Assembly (NCBI RefSeq): GCF_000026945.1
Contig: NC_012861.1
Coordinates: forward strand, 1-64,000
DNA length: 64,000 nucleotides
Reading direction: 5' to 3'
From: Candida dubliniensis CD36
Lineage: Eukaryota > Ascomycota > Pichiomycetes > Serinales > Debaryomycetaceae
The translations under genes and the position numbers were made by a program. Shown piece after piece: positions 56,719 through 64,000 of this stretch. The notes under the pieces are model-generated. The model searched no databases. It saw nothing but the letters and a program-made list of their open reading frames with translations, and was not told the origin of the DNA. How positions within the stretch are numbered: the first letter of the stretch is position 1; each line of letters opens with the position of its first letter.

Positions 56719-58590
56719 TTAAACCAATAGTTGATCCAATTCTTTAATCAAAAATTGGGACTCACTTGCGTAATCAAGTTCATTTATTCCCGCAGCCTGG
56801 TATCTTGTTTTCAATTCATCATTATATGTCTCTTGTCTAGCCTTGACTCTTAAACTAAACTCTTTGAATAATGTGTTGTTCATAATCTGGTTTACCTGTT
56901 CCGGGTTTTCTTCTTTTTTCTTGATTAATTCTGTTGCGTCGATACCAAGCAACTTTTTGGCTTGGTCATCAAACAATGTTAACCACATATGGCCCGTGCT
57001 ATCAGTGACAGAACAACTCAAAACATAACGCCAAGTTGGCTCTTCATATGTCATTGCACATTTCTCGCATCTCCAAGTACCATCATGATCCTGTTGAACC
57101 AATTTCTTATTACATGTTTGTGCGGGTCTGGTAGCATCAGCACTATTGACTAAATTTGGACAAGCGGGATAAGCAAAGTTTTCTGGTTTACAGAAGGTCA
57201 CACTTGCCTTTATGGAAAAGTAGTCAGGCTTGTCTGTTGAGCCGGAGTGCTCTTCTAAAGCTCGGTTAATGGAAATTCTTTGTGCGATTTTGTCAGCTCC
57301 ACTACCACCAGTATCAATTTTCAAACTCTTGAACAGTTCGTGAATACCAATGTTATCATACCAACCCTTCAATTTAAAACTTTCAGGTGTACCAGGATTT
57401 GGGATGATGGAACCAGCTTGAGTCAAACTCAATGTTCTTCCACCAAAATCAGACACTTTGCAACCTTTGACAGCGACAACAGTACCTTCTTCAACATCAA
57501 AATCAGTTGCAGTGTTATTCCATAAACCAAGCTCCACGCCGAACCCAGTTTCATCTACAACAAGTATATTTCTTCTGTCAAAAACTCTACCAGTGGATTT
57601 GGCAGTGATTTGGAATGGAGGGTAAACCGTCTTCAAAGCACCAAGAACATCGATAATGGAATTTGCTTCTAAATTCTGTATTTGATCCAATTTGACAAAA
57701 TTGAAATTCAATTTTGGTACATCAGACTCATCAAAACATTCGGTTATTTCAGTGTCCTTGTCAAATGTGAGTTCATAAGGATGTGACAATGTGTTGAACT
57801 TCTTTCTTGCAGCAGCAACTCTGGCTTTGGAAATGTAATAAACCTTACCTTCTTCTAATAATTTATGTGCCTTTTCCGCAGTTTCATTGAATGCAGAAGC
57901 TTTTATTTCGTCGGATTCGTCCAATAAATTAAACCCAAATACTTTGCCTTCTCCTTTGCTATTGGACCAAGTTCTGAGATCTCCCTTGTAGGAAACTCTG
58001 GCTTTGATTGTCCAGTTGTTTTGATATGGAGAAATTGTTTCAATTGGAGATACTTTCCGATGAGGGCCGGGGGGTTTTGACTGAGCTGGAACCCCGCTAC
58101 CGACGTCTGACTTGAAACTGTTTGTTGATTGAGCAAGAGGTGGGGTAACACCTGGTGCTGGAGATTCTCTCTCGAGACTGTCGGGTTTCTTTGTCAAAGT
58201 TAAATGAGCTTCTTCTGGATGTTCATTGAAATAAGTATCAACTGGTATAAAATTATTATGAGACTTTTCACTGGTGGGGGATAAAACTTCAAAGTTCTTA
58301 ATTACAAAAAAGTGTTTCTGTGTGGCAAAAATAGAAAAGGCGTTGACTTGAACAATTGCGTATCTTTGACAGTTATTGTTTTTGATATACTCATTGCAAG
58401 ATTCATCTATCAACCCATGGGTTGAGTATTCGCCATCGTTGAGCAAAATTCTGAACTTTTTCACGTCATTTGGCAAATCAACAGCTTTAATGTTCGTGAT
58501 TTGGAGAATCATTGGAATCTTAACACTATCATGACCATTTTTTGAAAATGCTTGTTTTAACGCGCCTTTGGATAATTGTAAACCAGACAT
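56719..58590 (-). CDS. RFA1: replication protein A large subunit (Rpa70)
   Basis: 623 residues. N-terminal OB fold (LSKGALKQAFSKNGHD, VLQITNIKAVD-like), a linker with PIETISPYQNNWTIKARVSYKGDLRTWSNSKGEGKVFGFNLLDESDEIKASAFNE starting DBD-A, DBD-B (INSIIDVLGALKTVYPPFQITAK), and DBD-C with the C4 zinc finger C477, C493, C508, C511. It binds ssDNA as heterotrimer with Rfa2 and Rfa3. ACGCGT at 58685-58690 stands 95 bp before the ATG, as in other S-phase genes. Confidence 0.95.
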   Translation of the reverse strand: MSGLQLSKGALKQAFSKNGHDSVKIPMILQITNIKAVDLPNDVKKFRILLNDGEYSTHGLIDESCNEYIKNNNCQRYAIVQVNAFSIFATQKHFFVIKNFEVLSPTSEKSHNNFIPVDTYFNEHPEEAHLTLTKKPDSLERESPAPGVTPPLAQSTNSFKSDVGSGVPAQSKPPGPHRKVSPIETISPYQNNWTIKARVSYKGDLRTWSNSKGEGKVFGFNLLDESDEIKASAFNETAEKAHKLLEEGKVYYISKARVAAARKKFNTLSHPYELTFDKDTEITECFDESDVPKLNFNFVKLDQIQNLEANSIIDVLGALKTVYPPFQITAKSTGRVFDRRNILVVDETGFGVELGLWNNTATDFDVEEGTVVAVKGCKVSDFGGRTLSLTQAGSIIPNPGTPESFKLKGWYDNIGIHELFKSLKIDTGGSGADKIAQRISINRALEEHSGSTDKPDYFSIKASVTFCKPENFAYPACPNLVNSADATRPAQTCNKKLVQQDHDGTWRCEKCAMTYEEPTWRYVLSCSVTDSTGHMWLTLFDDQAKKLLGIDATELIKKKEENPEQVNQIMNNTLFKEFSLRVKARQETYNDELKTRYQAAGINELDYASESQFLIKELDQLLV

Positions 58591-58684
58591 GTTGTTGGGT
58601 TATAGTAACACACAAACGAAAGAAAAGAGTAGTTTATATTTGTATTTTCTATTAAAAAAAAAAAAAAAAAAAACAGAGTTGGGT

Positions 58685-58690
58685 ACGCGT
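58685..58690. promoter_or_regulatory. MCB (ACGCGT) upstream of RFA1
   Basis: Palindromic ACGCGT 95 bp before the RFA1 start. MCB elements are bound by the MBF complex, which drives S-phase genes. Confidence 0.6.
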
Positions 58691-58823
58691 TTTTCTCCCT
58701 TGAACGTGTAGGTCGTGGATAGCACAAAAAAGTCTCTACAAGTCCCAGAATTGCCTAGCAAATGTTAAAACTGTCTAATAAATGTGCACTAGGAATATAT
58801 ATAAAGTACGGGAGCCAGGAGTG

Positions 58824-60038
58824 TTACAATTTTGGTTGTATGCCCACTGCATTATATAACTCATCTCTATCATTCACTTTCACAGCACCACTTCTTAGCA
58901 ATGCCTTGGTTAGATCGTCTATCAAGTCATCACAGTTTTCAATACCAATACACAATCTTATTAAATCCTCAGGAAATTCTCTTTCTTCTCTGGTTTTTGC
59001 ATCAATGGAAGCATGGGACATTTTACACGGCATGGATATTAACGAATTAACGCAACCAAAAGAAACTGCTATACCGAAAATATCGGTGTTTTCAACAATT
59101 TTTTCCAGTAATCGGACACTCCCAGTTTCGAAGGATAATACAGCACCATAGCCTGAACACATGGAGCTGTGCAACTCGTATTGTGGATGTGACTTCAATC
59201 CCGGATACCTAACTTTAAAGCCTATGTTTTCCAAGAATTTGGCAATTCTAATACAGTTTTGCTGCTGTTTTTCGACTCGGATCGCTAATGTTTTCAAACC
59301 CCTGCTTAACAACCAACAGTCAAATGGAGATAACCCACATCCTGTAGAGTTTATAATGTAGTATAATTGTTGAGCGAGCAAAGCAGATCTGGTGGCGATC
59401 ACCCCTGCCATAATATCATGGTGTCCATTGAGGTATTTAGTTGCCGACTCATACTGAATATCAACCCCCAAATCCAAGGGGGTCATCAACACTGGAGACA
59501 TCATTGTGTTGTCAAAAACAATAACAATATCACGATTAACCTTGTGGGCGTAGTCAGCAATGGATTTGACATCAACCACTTTGATTAAAGGATTGGTAGG
59601 TGACTCCAAGAAGATCATCTTCGTATTATTATTTATTTTTGATTTTATTAATTCTGTATTAGTAGTATCATAGTGATGAGCAACAATGTCACCTTTCTTG
59701 CTCAAATAAGTTAATAATCTGTGAGTGCCACCGTATAAATCATCGCCAGCAATCACTTCATCGCCAGGCTTCAATAATCTTGTGATAACATCAAGACACC
59801 CCATTCCTGATGATACGGCAAATGCATGTTCTGCCTTCATAATTTTGGCAATATGATTTTGCAAATGGGTTCTTGTTGGGTTCCCCGATCTCGTGTAATC
59901 GTATTCCCCCATATTAGATAAAGATGGTTGCTTGAAAGTTGCCGATTGATACAACGGTGGGACAGATGCATTGTATTGGTCACCAGACTTGTTGAGTACC
60001 AACTCTGTTTCGAGACTATACGACTTCTTAGGTGACAT
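58824..60038 (-). CDS. STR3: cystathionine beta-lyase (Str3)
   Basis: 404 residues of the Cys/Met-metabolism PLP family. Motifs: YDYTRSGNPTRTHLQ, AFAVSSGMGCLDVITRLLKPGDEVIAGDDLYGGTHRL, FLESPTNPLIKVVD, IVIVFDNTMMSPVL, and the Schiff-base lysine K201 in ESATKYLNGHHDIMAG. It cleaves cystathionine to homocysteine, pyruvate and ammonia on the way to methionine. Length and motif order fit STR3. Two sulfur-regulation motifs lie upstream. Confidence 0.92.
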   Translation of the reverse strand: MSPKKSYSLETELVLNKSGDQYNASVPPLYQSATFKQPSLSNMGEYDYTRSGNPTRTHLQNHIAKIMKAEHAFAVSSGMGCLDVITRLLKPGDEVIAGDDLYGGTHRLLTYLSKKGDIVAHHYDTTNTELIKSKINNNTKMIFLESPTNPLIKVVDVKSIADYAHKVNRDIVIVFDNTMMSPVLMTPLDLGVDIQYESATKYLNGHHDIMAGVIATRSALLAQQLYYIINSTGCGLSPFDCWLLSRGLKTLAIRVEKQQQNCIRIAKFLENIGFKVRYPGLKSHPQYELHSSMCSGYGAVLSFETGSVRLLEKIVENTDIFGIAVSFGCVNSLISMPCKMSHASIDAKTREEREFPEDLIRLCIGIENCDDLIDDLTKALLRSGAVKVNDRDELYNAVGIQPKL

Positions 60039-60428
60039 TATATTTCAGTTAGTTCGTCAAATGAATATTGGAAAAAAAAAAAAAAAAAAAAAAAAAAACA
60101 TTCAAAAGTTGAAAAATATAAACTGTGGAACTTTATCTTTTCCCATTGATAAATTCTGAGTCAGAAAAATGTTTAAACAAACAAAGAGAAAAAGAAAAAG
60201 GAAAAGGCCAAAATAAGTTTCGGAATAATTGCCAAACATCACGTGCCATTAATGTCTAATCCTCCACCACAATACAAAACTTACCTGCGGTATTAAAAAT
60301 TGACACTGCCTAAAATCCCCATTGCAAAGAGATGATTCTAGTTTATTTTCCATTTATATATATTTTAGCACTATAAGGGTACTTTTATCTATTATACATA
60401 TATCCATGCAGCAAAAAAAGCGGAATCC
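60039..60428. promoter_or_regulatory. STR3 promoter with Met31/32 and Cbf1 motifs
   Basis: 390 bp between STR3 and the complex I gene. AAACTGTGG (Met31/32-type) at 60120-60128 is about 82 bp, and TCACGTG (Cbf1-type, CACGTG at 60240-60245) about 200 bp before the STR3 ATG. A 29-base poly-A tract lies at 60071-60098. Both motif types direct the Met4 sulfur regulon in yeasts. Confidence 0.75.
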
Positions 60429-61160
60429 TTACAAATCAGCTCTAGTGAATTTTCTTATATCATTAGGTTCCTTGTTCAACAACACCTTTGGTCCACTGAA
60501 AGGTTCACATGATTGTCTCTTACCATCCACTGGTCCAATTTCAGTTAACTCTTTACCCTCTTGTAATTGTTTCAACAAGTTTATAGTGGCTTCTGGGGTC
60601 AAATCTTCATGGTAATCATCGTTGATTGCAATCATTGGTGCATTAACACAAGCACCTAAACATTCAACCTCTTGTAAAGTGAACAATTTATCTGGGGTGG
60701 TTTGGCCTGGTTTAATTTTCAAATAATCAGTAATTGCTTTCATAATACCGTCACTTCCACATAATTGGCAAGGCGTAGTGGTACAAACTTGCAAATTGTA
60801 TTTCCCCATTGGATGTCTATTGTACATAGTATAAAATGTTGCTACTTCATACACTCTCATTGGTGGCATATCTAATAATTTGGCAACATAGTTCATCACT
60901 GAAATAGAAGTAAATCCTAGTTGACGTTGTCCCAAATCCAATAATGGCATGCATGCACCTTTTTTGTATTGTGGAGGATATTTAGCAATTATTTCTTCGG
61001 CTCTTTTTTTGTTTTCTGAATTAAACTCAAATGGTATATTTGGGTTGTCTTCTTTGGTGTCTCTATGAACAGAGATGATAGAAGAGTATCTTTTTGATAC
61101 AGTAGAAGCGTATACACCCACTGGTGTTGTAGTAGATTTACCAATAAAACGAGCCAACAT
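60429..61160 (-). CDS. complex I 24 kDa subunit (NDUFV2/NuoE)
   Basis: 243 residues. Presequence-like N-terminus ([19 protein letters not shown]). The ferredoxin-like cluster-binding region has C126 and C131 ([11 protein letters not shown]), C167 and C171 ([10 protein letters not shown]), the ligands of the [2Fe-2S] centre N1a. [31 protein letters not shown] and [20 protein letters not shown] are also family text. This subunit of respiratory NADH dehydrogenase occurs in Candida but not in Saccharomyces, which lost complex I. Confidence 0.95.
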   Translation of the reverse strand: MLARFIGKSTTTPVGVYASTVSKRYSSIISVHRDTKEDNPNIPFEFNSENKKRAEEIIAKYPPQYKKGACMPLLDLGQRQLGFTSISVMNYVAKLLDMPPMRVYEVATFYTMYNRHPMGKYNLQVCTTTPCQLCGSDGIMKAITDYLKIKPGQTTPDKLFTLQEVECLGACVNAPMIAINDDYHEDLTPEATINLLKQLQEGKELTEIGPVDGKRQSCEPFSGPKVLLNKEPNDIRKFTRADL

Positions 61161-62059
61161 GGTAGTTATATGAATATGTAAATGATATGTGTTGAATATT
61201 AATGTGGTTACGACTTTCTGATAAATATGGTTATTACACCAATGAAAAATATTTTTACTTTGAGTTGGGATTTGTTAATTCTGGTGTTTTTTTTTCTCTG
61301 CCTCTGCGTAAGTATGTTTTCATTTTATTTGATTGGATAAAATTATATGCAGGATATTCTGAGTACTTGAATATGAAAGATGAATAGTACTGACAAGATA
61401 GTATTAGTATCTGTCATGATTGAAGATTAAATGATCTATTGTATACTATTGGTTTAATCTAATAATCATGAAAGAGATAAGAAGATATATTGTTATCTTT
61501 TTTTCGGGAGAAGGAATTTACAAGTATATTTAGACGAATTTTTACTCAAAATTGAAGAATTGCTAATATCAAAAAACCTTACTTGAATCCTAAACTTTTG
61601 TTAACGAAAAATCCTTCCTCCCTAGTACATTCTTCGTAGATAACAAATACGAATAATCCCTTGATCAGAAATAAAATGAGGAGACTTTTCAGAACAAATC
61701 ATGACTTGTTTCCATTGTCATTCATGAAGTTGATAAAACATCAAGTCGACAATTTTCTTAACCAATTATTATTTACAAAAAAAAAAAAAAGAAAAGATAG
61801 GAAAACAATCTGAATTATATATCATTACAATGCAAATAATAATAGCAGTAGTAAAAAAAAAAAAAAGGATAATCAAGATCAATCTTTAATGATATAACAA
61901 CAAACTGATGCGGAGAAGGCAATCTCAAATTTTTTTTTTTTTTTTTTTTTCATCCCTTGAATTCTTCATAAATTTATCATATATAAACAGCTCAAAATTA
62001 ATTTAAAGCATCCTGGATGAAAGTTTCTATAATCACACATAGTTGATCATTTACAAATA
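61161..62059. other. AT-rich intergenic stretch
   Basis: About 900 bp. A 61-codon frame at 61202 starts only 42 bp from the complex I gene start on the opposite strand and looks accidental. Poly-A/T tracts near 61776-61790, 61854-61866 and 61929-61950. A TATATAAA word at 61980 is 80 bp before the small ORF that follows. No RNA gene recognised. Confidence 0.45.
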
Positions 62060-62266
62060 ATGTTTCGTAAAAAGGATAAGGATAAGGACAGTGATCTTAA
62101 AGCTAAAGACCATTCTGAGGTTCCAAGCGCTACCACTACAGAAAAAACTAAACAAGAAATATACCACGAACAAGGTTTGATGGGGCTTTTCCATACAATG
62201 AAGGAAAACATGAAAAAAGAGGATACACAAGATTTGGATGATGACATTATAAACCTCTTTGGCTGA
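62060..62266 (+). CDS. small charged protein of 68 codons, unknown
   Basis: MFRKKDKDKDSDLKAKDHSEVPSATT, then a segment EIYHEQGLMGLFHTMKENMKKED that could form an amphipathic helix, and an acidic end DLDDDIINLFG. The start has ATG directly after AT-rich leader with a possible TATA box 80 bp upstream. The composition (no long hydrophobic run, no repeat) and the short helix suggest a real small protein, but I know no family for it and cannot exclude an accidental frame. Confidence 0.5.
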   Translation: MFRKKDKDKDSDLKAKDHSEVPSATTTEKTKQEIYHEQGLMGLFHTMKENMKKEDTQDLDDDIINLFG

Positions 62267-62480
62267 TTATCGAGACGTTCATCTACAAGCCAACCCAACC
62301 CCAGAGAAATATCAAAATGTGCTAGTTTTTTTTTTTTTTTTGCTTAGCGTGCTAAGTAGCTTTTCCAACGACAACTTTCGTATTTCTCGTAGTCTAACTG
62401 TGTACATGTATAGTTGCAAAGTAAATAATTAAAAAAAAAAAAAAAGTGTTCTTTCTTTTTTTTTTCAATCTATATAAATC

Positions 62481-64000
62481 CTATAAGTTTACCCAAACAC
62501 CTTTACGTTTTTCCTGGATCACTTTAATGGCAGGCAAATCCCAACCAACACCACCACTCCCAATAGCTGCTCCAAAACGTGGAACCACATAGCATTCTCT
62601 TCTCGTTGGTGTCAAGTTTTTTGGAGCATAAGGGTGTCCTAAAGGTTTGGAATATGTGAGTAGAACTGAGCTTTTAGCTATATTAGCCAACTGCTTGCCA
62701 CTTATATCAACTAGCGGGTTCATCCTTACTTTCTTAGTTTCACCTTCACCGGTATTTCCCTTTGTACTCAAAGATTGATAAACAAGATACGAGCTTGGAA
62801 TTTGTCCGCTTTCAGCTATAAGGGAGTTGGGGTGTAAGTATACAAATGGACCATCTTCTATTGGCATCACTGGACAGTAGGGGATATTTATGATACTTGT
62901 CTTGTTTGCAACTTTCACCTCAGATGAAATGAGATCGCCTCGGATTGCCACTTGGTCTATAAACCCTGACGCAATCATCTGTTTCATTGCACTCACTTGC
63001 TTTTTGTTTGGAATGGGCAACTTCACTTTTTGTGCCAACTGTAACCCGTCTGCAGACATGATCATATTTTCTACTATATTTCCAACTTGTTTTCTCAACT
63101 TCTGTATTTCTTCCATCATCTTATGCCTAAGATAATGCTTTTGTAAAAACTCATTTTGCTCCTCTTTTGGAACATGGTCATATGCACAAACAGCAGACAA
63201 TAACATCATACAATTACTCGATGCATCCAACTTTGAGAATAATGCACGTGAGCGATAGAATTTTGTTCTAAACTCTCTGCGTGCTTCGTCACTCATATTT
63301 CCAACTAATTCGTTCTCACCTATAAATGGATCCCCAACAGACAATGCCGAGACAATAGCAATGATATAAGAAAGACACTCTTGTTGGTTTCCAATAATTA
63401 AGATTTTTGCGAATCTTGGACTCAACGGAAACAATGACATTTTCTTCCCTAAATCAGTGATTTGCTTGTGTTGTTTATCTAATGCACCCAATATGATCAA
63501 CAATTCTTCGGCCTTCTTCAACGAGAATCTATCAGGAGGAGTAGGGAAAGGGAAGTTAGCAATTTGATCAATTCCCATACTCTTCATACTTAAAACGATA
63601 CTTTCAAATGGCATACGTAAAATCTCAGGAACACTGAACTGTGGGAAAAAGTCTTCAAAAACCGCAGAAGAGTACAATCTGTAGCAATGTCCTGGTCCAG
63701 TTCTACCCGCTCTACCAGCACGCTGGTTAGCAGACGCTTTCGAAACCCAGTCAATTTCAAATGACTGTACTCCATTTTCTTGGTTGTATTTTCTTTCCTT
63801 AGAACGACCACAATCCACCACATATCTGATCCCTGGTATCGTCAACGATGTTTCGGCAACATTGGTGGCAACTATACAAATCCTGCTTCCTGGTGGAGGG
63901 TCCTCAAACACTTTCATTTGTTGCTTAGTCGGCAATAAAGAATATAAAGGCAATACATATAATGGGCCCACTTCTGACTCCTTATTATCAACGGCCTCTT
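62481..64000 (-). CDS. ECM16: DEAH-box RNA helicase Dhr1/Ecm16, C-terminal part
   Basis: Partial: the frame is open to the right edge (position 63998 is the first whole codon) and the N-terminus lies outside. Helicase motifs V and VI are visible: CIVATNVAETSLTIPGIRYVVDCGRSKERKYN and SKASANQRAGRAGRTGPGHCYRLYS. DEAH-family C-terminal ratchet, winged helix and OB-fold regions follow (FEDFFPQFSVPEILRMPFESIVLSMKSMGI, LSPRFAKILI, MEEIQKLRKQVGNIV). The insertion DEARREFRTKFYRSRALFSKLDAS and the length fit Dhr1 (DHX37 type), which removes U3 snoRNA from pre-18S rRNA. Ends GWDLPAIKVIQEKRKGVWVNL. Confidence 0.88.
   Translation of the reverse strand, partial: EAVDNKESEVGPLYVLPLYSLLPTKQQMKVFEDPPPGSRICIVATNVAETSLTIPGIRYVVDCGRSKERKYNQENGVQSFEIDWVSKASANQRAGRAGRTGPGHCYRLYSSAVFEDFFPQFSVPEILRMPFESIVLSMKSMGIDQIANFPFPTPPDRFSLKKAEELLIILGALDKQHKQITDLGKKMSLFPLSPRFAKILIIGNQQECLSYIIAIVSALSVGDPFIGENELVGNMSDEARREFRTKFYRSRALFSKLDASSNCMMLLSAVCAYDHVPKEEQNEFLQKHYLRHKMMEEIQKLRKQVGNIVENMIMSADGLQLAQKVKLPIPNKKQVSAMKQMIASGFIDQVAIRGDLISSEVKVANKTSIINIPYCPVMPIEDGPFVYLHPNSLIAESGQIPSSYLVYQSLSTKGNTGEGETKKVRMNPLVDISGKQLANIAKSSVLLTYSKPLGHPYAPKNLTPTRRECYVVPRFGAAIGSGGVGWDLPAIKVIQEKRKGVWVNL

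Noticed and set aside
61202..61387. 61-codon plus-strand frame beside the complex I gene
   Set aside because: Starts 42 bp from the divergent gene start, low-complexity AT-rich composition, no family signal.

Overview
The window is nuclear DNA of a yeast of the Candida albicans group (CTG clade), read from a decayed, gene-poor and probably subtelomeric end at the left into dense ordinary chromosome at the right. The gene set points there: an NDT80-type regulator, urate oxidase, a copper-only SOD6-like superoxide dismutase, a complex I 24 kDa subunit (absent from Saccharomyces), ARO8, HIR1, RAD5, RFA1 and STR3 in close order, Tbf1/Cbf1-type ribosomal protein promoter sites, a C. albicans-like telomere-repeat fragment, and a CTG codon in a conserved CKB1 position that reads better as Ser. 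Most genes lack introns; two (ECT1, HIR1) have a short 5' intron. Homopolymer T/A tracts lie near many start codons.

Left arm, 1-10,300. There is no intact host protein gene here. It holds a diverged duplicated repeat (229-1100), a cluster of GGGAATTACAAA motifs in both orientations (2379-2721), a frameshifted gene relic without ATG (2834-3795), a short-period satellite (3783-4135) leading into a Zorro-like LINE (ORF1 4592-5983, ORF2 5967-7865, cut off inside the reverse transcriptase before the YADD box), a small frameshifted relic, and two LTR-like direct repeats (8395-8640 and 9654-9852). Each LTR-like repeat has a GC-rich hairpin followed by an array of ACGGATG motifs, and together they bracket a decayed gene. 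A tRNA-Val(CAC) at 10221-10292 marks the edge of ordinary chromosome.

10,300-20,450. Secreted and cell-wall genes (PIR-domain protein, GH76 mannanase-like protein, GPI-anchored TOS1/PGA52-type protein) and an HSL-type esterase are interleaved with MPP10, a probable mitochondrial protein, a flavin-reductase-like protein and an NNF2-like membrane coiled-coil protein.

20,450-38,950. NDT80 sits beside a 1.9 kb divergent intergenic region with candidate NDT80 sites. Then come a LEU5-type CoA carrier, a FAM210/NAT2-like protein, a TCD-type t6A dehydratase, urate oxidase, a dysferlin-domain peroxin, PRP18, RPL38, TFG2, ATE1, SOD6, an STF2-like protein, ECT1 and a DUF4112 protein.

38,950-64,000. 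CWC24, JAC1, CKB1, GET1, HIR1, ARO8, RAD5, an aminopeptidase P, a KAP122-like karyopherin, RFA1, STR3, the complex I 24 kDa subunit, a 68-codon ORF, and the C-terminal part of a DHR1/ECM16 DEAH helicase that runs off the right edge. Promoters carry legible logic: MCB sites before RAD5 and RFA1, Cbf1 plus Met31/32-type sites before STR3, Tbf1 plus Cbf1 before RPL38, and a stress element before the STF2-like gene.

All motif and domain calls are by eye. Leucines encoded by CTG are probably serines in this organism.
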